Of a stretch of DNA of 64,000 bases, positions 12,302-23,972 are shown piece after piece (within the stretch, counting starts at the first letter, position 1; each line of letters begins with the position of its first letter). Under the pieces are notes generated by a model that saw only the letters and a program-made list of their open reading frames with translations, was not told where the DNA came from and searched no databases. Source of the stretch: Schistosoma mansoni (lineage: Eukaryota > Platyhelminthes > Trematoda > Strigeidida > Schistosomatidae); assembly GCF_000237925.1 (NCBI RefSeq), contig NC_031495.1, forward strand, positions 18,620,435 through 18,684,434, in the 5' to 3' direction. The position numbers were made by a program, and so were the translations under genes.

Positions 12302-14715
12302 TCAGGGTGCCAAAAAAATAACGAAATGATGTAAAAAGGTATTGTGATACCTAAAATACGGGAAACAAATAGCCAACTTACCAGTCAGTACCTGCCTCAA
12401 CATTGGATTCCAATCGGAAAATAGTGTTCAACAGGTCAACGTCGAAAATGAATGTATGGGGAGATATGATCCACTTTAAAAAACGGTCTCGTACATCAAC
12501 CCAGTGAGTATGTATTACTTCCGAGAAGTACGGAGACAGAGATGGCCAGTGAACGGCCGGATGGGAAATGTCACCAAACTTTCCATCGACTTGACAAAGT
12601 ATACATGCCAAGCAAGCGGAATCGACAGCAAGAGTCGGGTTTGTCGTTTGTCGAGAAATAGTACACAGGTAACTTGCTATTGTTTTTGACACGACAAAAA
12701 CTACACACTGACGAGTGAATGGTACGAGAGGACAAATGTTTTGGATACAAATCTTCTCATCTTTACTCTGGTTAATAAGTAATAACAGCGATTTGAAATC
12801 TTGAAGGAATTGATCCCACAACCCATTACGAGCTTCTGACTTTATCAAGACCTTACTTTTATCGTGGTCATGAGATAATAAAGTCATCTGAAGAATCCAG
12901 GATATAAGCCTAAGCTCTGCGCTATTATATAAGTTACATTTAGAGGATGTAAGAGAAAATGGCTCCAACTGGTCACTGAGTTTGTTTATAAAATTACAAG
13001 CCCATATTATTTCCTGTGAATTATTATTCAGGCCACTTAGGGCTAAATGGAAACGAATAATTTGCTCAAACAGTGTTTCTTGGTTGAATTCGGATGAATT
13101 ATTTGCGTGAGGATGGATATTATCCAACGAATCTATTTCCTTGCTGCCAAACGAGTATGACGCAGAAGTATATTCACGAAGACCCCAGACTTCATGTATG
13201 TGCTTTAAGAGAATCATCGCTTCATTTTCAAAAGAAAGATTTTTATGAGAAGTTGAGTTGAATAGAATATCTAGGTTGATGGGCAAATATAAAACTCTAG
13301 GTGAAGTGCTTTCTCCTACACTACCGTCGAATATCCTGTTGTGAACTTTGTGCAAATAAGCTGTGCCTAAATCAACAAGTGTGTACCAAAACATACAGAG
13401 AGCCTGGAAAACTATGGCATGAGACTTATGACTTAGAGAGAATGAAGACAATTTACGACCAGATCGCGAGTCTCTTTTTGTTGACACACTATCACATGAA
13501 GACTTGGCCTCCCGAAACAAATTTCTAGTCTGCTGTACAAGATAAGATACAGTTTTACTAGATGTAAAGTCGAAGGTAGCGATAGGCCATTGTAATAAAT
13601 GCCCTACCATTTTTAAACAGTCTGCTATGTAAGTTTTCGGATCCTTCTTGGCTGATAGCTCATTTTTTTCTAATCCTTCGATAGACGGGTTTGCTGGGAC
13701 ATGAGTTATGTATGTAACCAGAAAATTGATTGCAGTTACCGAAATCTTGTAAATGACATTTTTGTCCATTTTCGTGGAATTACTAGCCTAGAAAGCAAAT
13801 ATCTCTTTAATAGGGATTACCTTGTACGCTAGTGGAAGCAATTCATAAGCTATCTTGAAACGATAAACATTCAGGACTGAACCATATATATCAGTCCAAG
13901 GACTATCTCCGATCTCGGAAGTTGGATTGTCAAGATCATCCGCAAGCTCGTCCTCATCATCACATCCCATTACCTCTCCCTCTTCACCCTCGTCAACGTT
14001 TTCATTTCTAAAACTTAAGTTATACGTTAAACCAGTTACTTTATTAACGTCCCATATTTGTCTACAGATGATGAATGGCACATTATACCACTGGTGGCTG
14101 ATATTCGGTTACTCTTATGCATGGTGAGCTCACCGTCTATGAGGCTTTGATAAGCCAGTGCCAAAAGTATGGGTAGAACCTGAGGGTAAAAGACTACATC
14201 TTTAAGATTCAGTAGGAAAATAATGTTTTCCGCTCTTCTCAGCTCATCGGACATCTGGTTGAAGTAAAACAATGTTAAATCCTTCTGTAGCGATGGGTTG
14301 GTGTGTGAGAATATATCTGATACGGGAGTTATGTAGGCGAACAAACTTACCACAACACACTTTATCAGTAGGATCCTTAACTATTTTGCCAAGAAGTTCG
14401 ATTTGTGTCATATCAAGATGCCTTTGAGTTTCATACCTATATGATTAATATGATATAGACATGATTACAGACGACACAAAATTTCAGCAGCCAAAGTAGC
14501 ATCTCCATACTCCTGCATAAGTTCATACTCAATTATCTAAGTGTGATACAATATTAGACATTTACTTCCAACTTTATAGAACTGGGAAACAATGATTTTA
14601 GCATCAAAAGAAAGCTTTTACAATCATGAATACTATGTTGCATTAGTTTGGTTATTTGTTGTCTTATAACAGTAAAATCTGGATCCAAGACATCCGCTCT
14701 CCTCCTAATCGCCAT
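12302..14715 (-). CDS. INTS10: Integrator complex subunit 10
   Basis: INTS10 is part of the Integrator complex, which acts on snRNA 3' ends and paused RNA polymerase II. Exons read on the minus strand: 14566-14715 (start MAIRRRADVL), 14469-14536, 14351-14436, 14134-14316, about 13821-14061, 12382-13787 and a candidate last exon 12302-12350. Introns of 29, 32, 34, 33 and 31 bases separate them. From memory of human INTS10, 'LKSLFPSSIKLEIIEYEL' fits its 'ARSLYPADFNIQYEMY' region, 'NVIYKISVTAINFLVTYI' fits 'NLLYKYLNKAAEFYINYV', and 'KDPKTYIADCLKMVG' fits 'VDPWERLFKILNVVG'. An acidic insert (DEGEEGEVMGCDDEDE) around 13930-14000 has no human counterpart at that place. The exon 4/5 junction does not keep frame with canonical sites, and the predicted C-terminus is about 50 residues shorter than human. 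The gene is probably active. Confidence 0.8.
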
Positions 14716-15052
14716 CACCTTGAAAGTAACGAACTAACTATACCAACGCGTCGGATCATAAACTTCAAACTTCAATCCTTATTTAGAAAAACTTCATAAA
14801 CTATTTGTTCCTTGGAGTCTGTGTCTAGGCGGCAATGAGGCAGAGTTGAAAATGAAAAAGTATGTGTTCTATTAGGTTTCTTCTGAAACGGAAATGTAGA
14901 GCAAGCCAGTTATCAATTGTGAAAATGAACCTGGAGTAACAATTGGAGCAATCACCCTTAGTATCTATAGGGTTAAAGCAAGGATTTTCCCCCAAAAGAC
15001 TCTAAAAACCGGGCCGTTACTTTCTAATCTGGTAATAAGCCTCATTTGTGGT
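14716..15052. other. Upstream region of INTS10
   Basis: About 340 bases between the INTS10 start codon and the 5' LTR of the plus-strand LTR element. It should contain the INTS10 promoter and 5' UTR. I see no clear TATA box or other defined motif. The LTR element therefore sits very close to the INTS10 promoter, in divergent orientation. Confidence 0.4.
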
Positions 15053-15388
15053 TGATAGTGCTGTAGCTGTAAATAATTCCCCAAAATCAATAGCTCATTA
15101 AGTGTTCGACATTGGATGCTGACCACGTTGTTTAAGTGGACTTGTTTAACCGAAGGCTTTCGGTCATGCATCCGTACCAGATCACTTTGCAATTCGGCGT
15201 GGGACACAGCTCCTACGTTTCACTAGCCAGCTTAGAACAAACGCTTCTCGATATATTGTTAACGTATCAAATATATCTTTCCTACCTCTTCTCGTCTGAC
15301 TTCTGATTTCCTTTGGTCGGGAAGGTTTCGAATATAGGAGGTACTACTAGTAGCAGGTTGTAAAACCAGAATACTAGTCGTATCTTCA
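15053..15388 (+). repeat. 5' LTR
   Basis: Begins TGAT and ends TTCA, directly followed by the primer site. It aligns with 20054-20385 with scattered differences and a few extra bases near its start. The two LTRs differ most in the last 50 bases, so they are not freshly identical. Confidence 0.8.
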
Positions 15389-15389
15389 G

Positions 15390-15408
15390 TGGTGATCCTG
15401 ACGTGATC
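15390..15408 (+). promoter_or_regulatory. Primer binding site, tRNA-Trp type
   Basis: The bases 'tggtgatcctgacgtgatc' closely match the complement of the 3' end of eukaryotic tRNA-Trp (TGGTGACCCCGACGTG type). Use of tRNA-Trp is a known habit of the CsRn1 group of Gypsy elements, which supports the family call. Confidence 0.65.
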
Positions 15409-18400
15409 TGGTACACCAAGCCAATAAACTGTGAGTCTGTTCCTTTTTGGAATATCATTATTCATTGTTATTCTTTATTTGAATTTTATATATTGTGATA
15501 TACTTTTTTTCGCGAATTTTTTTTCTCGGATATATTTTAATTAGACATTTTTCATTCTTTATATTACTATGACGGAACACTCACCTAAGGTTTTTAAGTT
15601 AAAGTATATTTCCCCTACTTCGATTCAGTTAACGCCATTTTGGCCTGACAATATTGAGTCCTGGTTCTGCTACGCAGAAGCTGATTTTCGCATGCACGGA
15701 ATCACGGACTCGCGCACACGATTCCTCGCGGTAGTTAATGCATTACCGCGCGAATTTAACAGGTACGTGACACCTAGTATGTTTACTAGTGATGTTCCGA
15801 AAACTTACGAAATTCTCAAACAACCGATCTTTAAACGCGGAGGTCTAACTGATCGACAACGGTTAGACCAACTCCTTAACAATATCGACCTGCAACATGG
15901 TTCCGCGACAGACATGTTGCTAAGAATGAGAGAGGTTATTGGCCAACGAACTTTCGATGATGGCCTATTCAGACAACTTTTCTTATCTAAACTTCCTCAA
16001 CAGGTGCAGGCAGTGCTCGTCTCGTTTCAAAACAACGCCGTAGACGAGCTGGCTGCATCTGCCGACCGAACCTTAGAAATCACTAAATCTACTAAGGCCG
16101 AGGTCTTTTTAGTCAAATAAAAACCTCAAACGACCCCGAACGACATCACCGAACTATGTCATACACTGACACGCTATCTTCGCTTGCATAATGACCGTAG
16201 TCGGTCAAAATCCCCACGTAGAAGCGCTTCACGCAAGCGATCTGTCTCTCGACCACGAGAGACAGACAACCCCGACTGGTGCTGGTATCACAACCAGTAC
16301 GGTAAATCCTCTAGAAATTGCAGGAAACCCTGCAATTATCCGAACTCCAAATCCACCAACACGAAAAAGTACTCGGGAAACTTCCAAGTCGGCATGCGTT
16401 AACGGCAACCGTAGCCGGCGAACACAGCCGTCTGTTATACGTCACGGATGTGACCACGAAAGTTCGCTACCTCGTCGACACTGGCGCAGAAGTTAGTGTT
16501 CTTCCCGCGAACTCTAGTGACAGACCTCACGAGTCTGTTTTAAGTTTATAGGCGGCAAACAGAAAGCCGATTGCTACGTATGGTAAAAGGTACGTCTACC
16601 TTAATGTGGGTTTACGCGAACCCATACACTGGATTTTCGTGGTTGCAGATGTCTCTATGCCAATCATTGGTATAGACCTGTTACAATACCACAACCTACT
16701 AATCGACACACGCTCACGAAAGTTAATAGACGGAAACACTAAGTTATCCGTTTGCGTAATTCCTTTTTCTGGTTGCAGGTTATCCCCAGTCACAATCAAG
16801 CACACCATAGACCCCCTATATCAACCATTACTGGACAAATACTCCAGGATATACCAACCGCAGCCAAAATTGCCTTGTGTAACCAGTAATGTTGCACATC
16901 ACATCTCGACTACAGGACCACCTGTATTCTCGAAAGCCCGCCGACTCGCTCCCGAAAAGCTTAGGTTGGCTAAAAATGAATTCGACCATATGATAGACTT
17001 AGGGATAATTTGACCATCAAATAGTCCGTGGTCATCTCCATTGCACATGGTCTCTAAAAAGGACAGCAATGATTGGCGGCCAACTGGTGATTATCGGCGT
17101 CTGAATGCCAAAACCATTCCCGATCGTTACCCGTTGCCTCACATTCACAATTTGACAGCTACCTTGAAAGGTACAACTGTCTTTTCGAAAATCGACTTAG
17201 TTAAGGCTTACAACCAAATACCGATGACCCCTGACGACGTTCTTAAAACCGCCATCATCACTCCTTTCGGCCTTTACGAATTCTTGCGAATGCCTTTTGG
17301 TTTAAGAAATGCGGCTCAAACCTTCCAAAGGTTTATAGACCACGTCTTCCGAGGTCTCAACTTCGTACATGCGTATGTTGATGACTGCCTCATAGCAAGT
17401 CCGGACAGAGAATCACATCTCAAGCATCTGGACATTGTTTTCGATCGACTCCAAAGGCATGGCATTACTGTCAACATTCAGAAATGTCAAATCGGGACAA
17501 ACTCCTTAGACTTCTTAGGACACACTATTGATGCTCAAGGCATCCGACCCCTTAGAAGCAAAGTGACGGCCATTCTGGGCTACCCAGAACCGACCACGAT
17601 CAAGCAGTTGCGAACTTTCAACGGCCTTGTAAGTTTCTACAGACGGTTCACACCTGAATGAGCGTCCCTTATGAAACCGTTAACCGACCAACTTCGTGGA
17701 AATGCAAAATCAATTAGTTTAGACGACACCGCTCGAAAAGCATTCTCCACAGTTAAGGAACACATCGCTAAAGCAACCCTGCTTGCTCATCAGGACACTC
17801 AAGCGCCCATTAGTATCGCCGTAGACGCATCCGACTCAGCAATCGGAGGAGTCTTACAACAATGGGTTAACAACTCATGGTAACCTTTAGGATTTTTCTC
17901 GAGACGGTTGCTAGACGCGGAATCTAGGTACAGCACGTTCGGTAGGGAACTCCTAGCTATGTATTGTGCTGTACGGCATTTCCAACATTCCATCGAAGGG
18001 AGAGAATTCACACTTTTTACCGATCACAAACCTCTTACCTTCTCTTTAAGTTCATCTTCAGACAAGTACTCACCGCGAGAGTCTCGACAACTCGACTACA
18101 TTTCGCAGTTTACTTCAGATATTCAACACATTTCTGGAGCAAACAATGTAGTCTCAGACTCCTTGTCTCGAATAAGTTCCTTGAACGGTTTCCAAGGAAT
18201 CGACCTTCTTAAACTCGCTCAGCTTCAAAAAGAAGACATTGGTCTTCAGCATGAGTTATCCTCGACCACTCTTAAACTAAGTATTAAGCAGATGGGAACA
18301 GGTAAGGAAACCTTACTTCGCGACATATCTACAGGTAGGGATCGTCCAATAGTACCAAAACATTATCGACGCAACGTCTTCAATACGTTGCACAATCTTT

Positions 18401-20053
18401 CTCATCCAGGTGCTCGTGCAACAGTCAAACTTATAGCCGAACGGTTTTGCTGGCCTGGCTTGAATAAAGACATGAGGGAGTGGGCACGCTCCTGTGTAAG
18501 CTGCCAGAAGTCTAAGGTAATTAGACACAACAAATGTCCCTTAGGCTCTTTCAAAACTCCTGACGCTCGTTTCGACCACGTTCATCTAGATTTCGTAGGA
18601 CCGTTACCCGATTCAAACGGATACTCATATCTCTTAACATGCGTAGACCGTTTCACTCGATGGCCAGAAGCAGTACCGATTAAGGACATTACTGCTGAAA
18701 GTGTGGCTCGCGCTTTCGTCGAACGATGGGTAGCAAATTTCGGCTGCCCTTCAACCATCACTACAGACCGCGGACGCCAGTTCGAATCTGGACTTTTCCG
18801 TTGTCTGACCTCACTATCAGGAATCACTCGCTTCCGAACGACCGCCTACCACCCACAAGCAAACGGGTTGGTAGAACGTTTTCATCGACAACTTAAAGCT
18901 TCATTATCAGCCGCAAACGTTTCACAGTGAACAGACGCTCTTCCACTCGTCTTGCTAGGTATCCGCAATGCAGTGAAAGCTGACATTGGATACACTGCAT
19001 CTCAACTCGTTTACGGAACGACACTCCGACTCCCAGGAGAATTTGTGGATCCTTCGGCTTCTTCATTGAACATGGATCTAAACTCTTACACGAGTAGGCT
19101 TACAAACGCTATGCGTTCAGTTAAACCTGCTCACACTCGACCTCAATCAACTGATCTTTTCGTTCAACCTGAATTACGACATAGTACACACGTCTTCGTT
19201 CGTCGAGACTAAAATCGACGACCTCTCAAATCAGCATACGAAGGACCCTTCAAAGTTCTTCAACGTGAACCCAAGCACTATGTAGTCGATAAGAACGGCA
19301 CGAACGATAGCATCAGTATCGATCGCTTAAAAGCAGCATACTTATAAGGAAACCCTAGCTACGTCGAATTTCCTTCGGTACAATCGTACGACACGGCTCC
19401 TACACTTGTAGTACCCCATACGACAGCCGACACACACCTTGATACTTCATCAACATCGGAAAATAAACCTAAAACCACGCGTTCTGGAAGAAGAGTAAGA
19501 TTTCCAGAACATCTAAACGACTATTGCACGTAGGACACAAACTTAATCTCAAATTCCCTTTTCATTGTTTATTATAAAAAAATCATTTTTTTAATATGCT
19601 CATTTTTTTATTTATTTAAAAAAACATTTTTATTTTTTTGAGCGTATTTATATTTTTTTATATATAAAGAACCCAAAAAAAACATTTTTTTTCCGATCGC
19701 TTTTACGCTGTTTGCAAGTGTATTAGTTTATTTATTTTTTTTCTTTCCCGCTCATCTTGTGTCCTTACGCAAGTACGAGTGTATTTTCGACATGCACTCA
19801 CACGTTCTATTTTTTCTCTTTTCCAGGACGGCTGGAAAAGAACGACGAAGTTTCCCAAGGAACCGAAATTCTCATTGTATTTTATTTCTTTATTGTTATG
19901 TTGTGCCTCATGGTCCCTTAGTTTAGGGAAAGACGACCAGACGCTGCTAAACGAAGCAAGCTATCAGAAGAGTGTTTACCAACGACAAACTCGTTGGGTT
20001 TAAACTTCTGGCTGGTCACGTCTTAGGGGCATCACTACCTCACTAGGGGGGAG

Positions 20054-20385
20054 TGATCTGTAGCTGTAAATAATTCCCCAAAATCAATAGCTCATTAAGT
20101 GTTCGACATTGGATGCTGACCACGTTGTTTAAGTGGACTTGTTTAACTGAAGGCTTTCGGTCATGCATCCGTACCAGATCACGTTGCAATTCGGCGTGGG
20201 ACACAGCTCCTACGTTTCAATAGCTAGCTAAGAACAAACGCCTCTTGATATATTGTTAACGTATCAAATATATCTTTCCTACCTCTTCTCGTCTGACTTC
20301 CGATTTCCTTTGGTCGGGAAGGTTTCGAATATAGGAGGTACTACTGGTCGCTAGTTGTCAAATTAGAATACCGGTCGTATCCTCA
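20054..20385 (+). repeat. 3' LTR
   Basis: Begins TGATCTGTAGC right after the purine tract and ends TCCTCA. Most of it matches the LTR at 656-986 better than its own partner at 15053-15388, except at the outer end. Confidence 0.8.
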
Positions 20386-20869
20386 ATGTAAGTGCGTTGA
20401 CATCCACTTAGTTGCTCTTCTTTAAACTCATTACGTTAGGATAATATCCTATTTTAAATATAAGAGTATAATGATGGAGTTTTATTCCAGATAATTTCCT
20501 TTATATAAAGAATTTAGACACCTTTCCATGAATTTGTGAAGCGTCTGTTTCTACTATCAATACATGTTTTCGTTATCAAACAGTGTTGAACATTTCTCCA
20601 TTTACTTAGTGAGTGGATGCTAGACATGGAGACATATTTTCACCAAGGATTGAATACCAAGACCTTAATTTCTCGTTATTTGCTTTTTTCACGCAGTAAG
20701 TTGGTATGCGTTACAGTGAAGGTTTCGTCGAAGATAAATAGATGGTTATGGATAATGAAAATGAAATACCCAGTGTATATTATGCTTTTGTACATAACAT
20801 TCACCTACCAAGTGAAGGGAAATTCATCTAGGACTTCAGGTCTTTTATCACAAAGAGATCCCAAGGCAG
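20386..20869 (+). other. Short unique stretch with a possible signal-peptide exon
   Basis: About 480 bases between the LTR element and an SR2-like LINE. An open frame with starts at 20755 and 20761 encodes a short basic start and a hydrophobic stretch (MKYPVYIMLLYITFTYQVKG), which resembles a secretory signal peptide. The frame then runs into the LINE 5' region. It could be a first exon of a secreted protein or chance; there is no supporting second exon. Confidence 0.25.
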
Positions 20870-22170
20870 AGTGCAACTCCGCCTGTAGCTCCTCCGGAGG
20901 CCGCTGCCGGTCTTAAGCCCGGATAAAGAAGGAGGGTTGGGCATGGGGTTGGCGACTCAACCACGTAGAAAACTAGCTCGCTAAAATAACGCTGACCAGG
21001 AAAAATTATTCAAACCATTTAAACTCTGCCCTCCGAGTTGCAGGAATAATTATGACGTCTCATGATGAAAGCCGAGTTCCTTCGGAAGTCATGAGGCCGA
21101 TGCACCTTCTAACAACCAGAGCAACAATTGTCATAGGTATATGGAATGTCCGGACAATGTGGGAGACCGGAAGAGTCTTCCAAATTGATGCAGAAATGAG
21201 GAAATACAACCTGGGGGTGCTTGGAATTAGTGAAACACATTGGACGCAGGCTGGACAACAACGACTAGCTTCAGGAAAACTTCTGTTATATTCCGGCCGT
21301 GAGGAAGAAAATACCCCAAATACACAAGGAGTTGCATTGACGCTGTCCAGAAAAGCACATAATGTACTTATAGGATAGAAATCTTATGAACCAAGAGTCA
21401 TCAAAGCCTCCTTCAAAACAAAGAAAGAGGGCATTACAATGAACGTCATCCAATGCTATGCGCCTACCAACGACTACGATGAAGACGCTAAAGACCTATT
21501 CTACGATAGGCTGCAGTCGATCTTCGAGAAGTGCCCAACCAAGGACCTGACCATTCTGACGAGAGATTTTAATGCAAAGGTTAGAATGGACAACACTGGG
21601 TATGAAGACATCATGGAACGACATGGACTAGGAGAAGGGACCGAAAATGGTGAGAGATTTTGCAAACCTATGTGCCTTCAACGAACTGGCCATACGCGGC
21701 ACCATATTCCCACACAAACGCATTCACAAAACCACATGAACTTCACCGGATCACACTACATAGAACCAAATTGACCATATCTGCATCAACAAAAAGTTCA
21801 GGAGGACGATGGAGGATGTGAGAACCAGGAGAGGAGCTCACATAGCATCAGGTCATCATTTGCTGGTCGCCAAGATGAAGTTAAATCTGAAGAAGCACTG
21901 GACAACGAGGTGGACAACATCACAAAATTTTAATATGGCTTTTCTTCGGGATACTGACAAACTCAACAAATTCAATATAGCCCTCAACAGTAGGCTCCAG
22001 GCCTTTCATGATCTACTCAATGGAGAGGGAACTACTATGAAGGGCAACTGGAAAGGGATAAAAGAGGCAGTCACTTTAATATGTCATGAGGCTCTGGGCC
22101 ACGAGAAGCACCATCACAAGGAATGAATCACAGATCAGGGATGACCACATCTGCACGACAGAGCCATTCC
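20870..22170 (+). mobile_element. SR2-like RTE LINE, 5' part only
   Basis: The LINE 5' non-coding region (about 20870-21050, rich in 'ctccggaggccgctgccgg' type sequence) is followed by an apurinic-endonuclease domain from 21052. Motifs seen: 'GIWNVRTMWETGR', 'LGISETHWTQAGQQ', 'VIQCYAPTNDYDED' and 'LTRDFNAKVRMDNTGYED' at about 21540-21610, where the family usually has GDFNA. The frame degenerates after that and similarity ends near 22170 before any reverse transcriptase. It is a LINE cut off on its 3' side by deletion or rearrangement, since normal LINE truncation removes the 5' side. Confidence 0.8.
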
Positions 22171-22299
22171 ATTTCGACTAATTAATCCCGCGTTCCTCAT
22201 CGCTAACCCTTTCCAAGTATTGCACGTTGAATATCAATCTTCTCAGAAATTATTTGTTCAGTTTGAGGATTGTAAGGTTAGAACCAATGCCACCACAAA

Positions 22300-23050
22300 C
22301 TCATATAACTACTTATTTCAGGAATTAATACACATCTAAAACTCACTGTCCCCTAGTAGTGTGGTTATGACCCTATGATGTGTTCAGTCGAAAGGTTTAA
22401 CCCAAGAGGCTTGTCGTTAGCAAACATTTCTTGAAAACAAGCAATTTCCAGCAACCTCTTGTCGTCTCTTCCCGATATAAGAGGCTATGTGTTGCAAATT
22501 AACAAAAGGTGTACTATGAAAGTTTCGATTTTTGCATTCTTCGTCAGTTTTTCATCTTTTCCAGTCGTCCTGGAAAGGAAAAAAATGAAAGTATAAAGGC
22601 ATTCCGAAATACACTCGTATATGCGTATGGAGGCTAATAGCGGAGAAAAAACCTGGTACGTATGCACATGAATAGTATGCTATGGAGTGCGAAATTTTTC
22701 TCATTGGTTTTTTGGACATATATAAGCATATCAGAGAAAAGCGGATACTGTTTTTTGATAGGAAAATGAAAAAATTCGGTACAAAACATAATATTATGCA
22801 GTGTAGTACGCACATTACTTGTTTAAGTGTTCAGAAAGCATTAATCTTTTCCAGAGCGCGTTGCTTTGGGGTGGCTTTCTGATACTAGCAAAGTTTCATC
22901 GTTGTTTTTGACTATTGAGGAAGGTATCATAACTGCGACGCTCATGTCGTTCAGTCGTGAAGGAGGATAGTAAGAACGAATAGGGTTTCCTCCCAATGAA
23001 GCGGCTGTAAGATGGTCAATTCTGATGTCATCTTTAGTTTCGCTTTTTTG
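22300..23050 (-). mobile_element. Old LTR-retrotransposon fragment related to the Gypsy element
   Basis: On the minus strand this resembles the LTR edge, purine tract, 3' non-coding zone and the end of the pol region of the element at 656-1760: 'cccctagtagtgtgg', 'ttttccagtcgtcctggaaa' and 'tagggtttcct' occur in the same order. Similarity is much lower than between the two main copies, so it is older or from a sister family. Its far end fades between 23050 and 23500. It is broken beyond frame analysis. Confidence 0.6.
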
Positions 23051-23972
23051 TCAGAATAAAAATTTATGGAGATCGAGTAATTTTAGCGACCGAATTCAAT
23101 AATCGACCCAGGCTAGACCACAATTTAAAAGCCGTTAACAGCGGAGTCCAATTCAAGTCCGGTATGAGACAGTTATCCACTTCATACCTACGATGAAAGG
23201 TTTCTCAAGATTATTGATCGATCGAAAATAGACATTAACAGCGTCGGATGACGGATCACTTGTCTAGAGGTTAAGTGTTTACTAACAAGACCGAAAGCCT
23301 TGTGTGCGGAATCGTTGATACGCACTGCAATTATGCAATCGCTTTGACTATTCACGTGACTAAGGACTTGGAAGGTGCGTACAACTGTTGATTCTATTGG
23401 TAGCACTCGCATCTTAAACGTACTTAAAGTGTCTGAAGAAATAAGAAACACTCAGTGAGGGTTTGTCACATTTATACAGCTAAACGGAGCATTGTTACGC
23501 GTAACGGTCCTCCGGACAAATTAGCAGATATTTTAAGGTCAGAGTGCAAGCTAAGAACAGATGTATCCTGGCGACTCAGTAACAAAATTTGGGTCAACTC
23601 ATTGCAGCTTGAAACGTAATGCCATCCGTTTGCCTGAACTAACGTAGGTGGAAAGGGGTTCAGATCCGCGGCTCAATACTTGGAAGTCGAACGCCTTGAC
23701 AACTGAGCCACCACTCTACTATTCCTGTCTGTTTAGAGCGTGCGACTTGAACATTCTGAGGTCAGTTACTTCTTTAACGACATTCGACCGCTATGACTAG
23801 CAATCTAAGAGGGATGTATGACTATTATCCGTATGCTTTTGTTTTTCAAACTATGGCACATGAAATTCACAATAAAACCAAACGTTAGTTGAGTTCCTCA
23901 AGGATTTGTCTTGGTAAACTGTTTTTTCGTGGCATAAAATTCCAAATCCATTCCTCCCTAACTTCGCGTTAC
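23051..23972. other. Unassigned stretch with a tRNA-like piece
   Basis: No exon or element can be assigned for most of this region. Its first part may be a faint continuation of the older LTR fragment. A tRNA-like piece at about 23640-23720 is listed separately. Confidence 0.35.
23640..23720 (-). repeat. tRNA-like (SINE-like) sequence, degenerate
   Basis: On the minus strand the piece starts 'tggctcagttgtcaaggcg', a good RNA polymerase III A box. About 50 bases later comes 'ggatctgaacc', an imperfect B box, followed by 'tttccacc', which partly pairs with the upstream 'gtgg'. Stems do not form a complete cloverleaf, so it is more likely a tRNA pseudogene or SINE head than a working tRNA. Confidence 0.35.

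Larger units (their letters stand above)
15053..20385 (+). mobile_element. Gypsy/CsRn1-type (Boudicca-like) LTR retrotransposon, both LTRs present
   Basis: LTRs at 15053-15388 (336 bases) and 20054-20385 (332 bases) bound a 5.3-kb element. A tRNA-Trp-type primer site follows the 5' LTR at 15390-15408 and a polypurine tract precedes the 3' LTR at about 20045-20053. Parts in order: gag (about 15569-16330) with the clade's CHCC knuckle 'CWYHNQYG...C...C' near 16290; protease with 'LVDTGAEVSVLPA' near 16470; reverse transcriptase with 'YVDD' near 17380; RNase H near 17680-18050; integrase with an HHCC-like zinc finger near 18390-18520 and a DDE core 18560-18870; an AT-rich tail. It is broken, with several breaks, and not expected to move by itself. 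No clear target-site duplication was found. The near-identical minus copy suggests youth. Confidence 0.9.

Noticed and set aside
13927-14127. Serine-rich plus-strand frame
   Set aside because: It is the complement of the acidic stretch in INTS10 and has no independent support.
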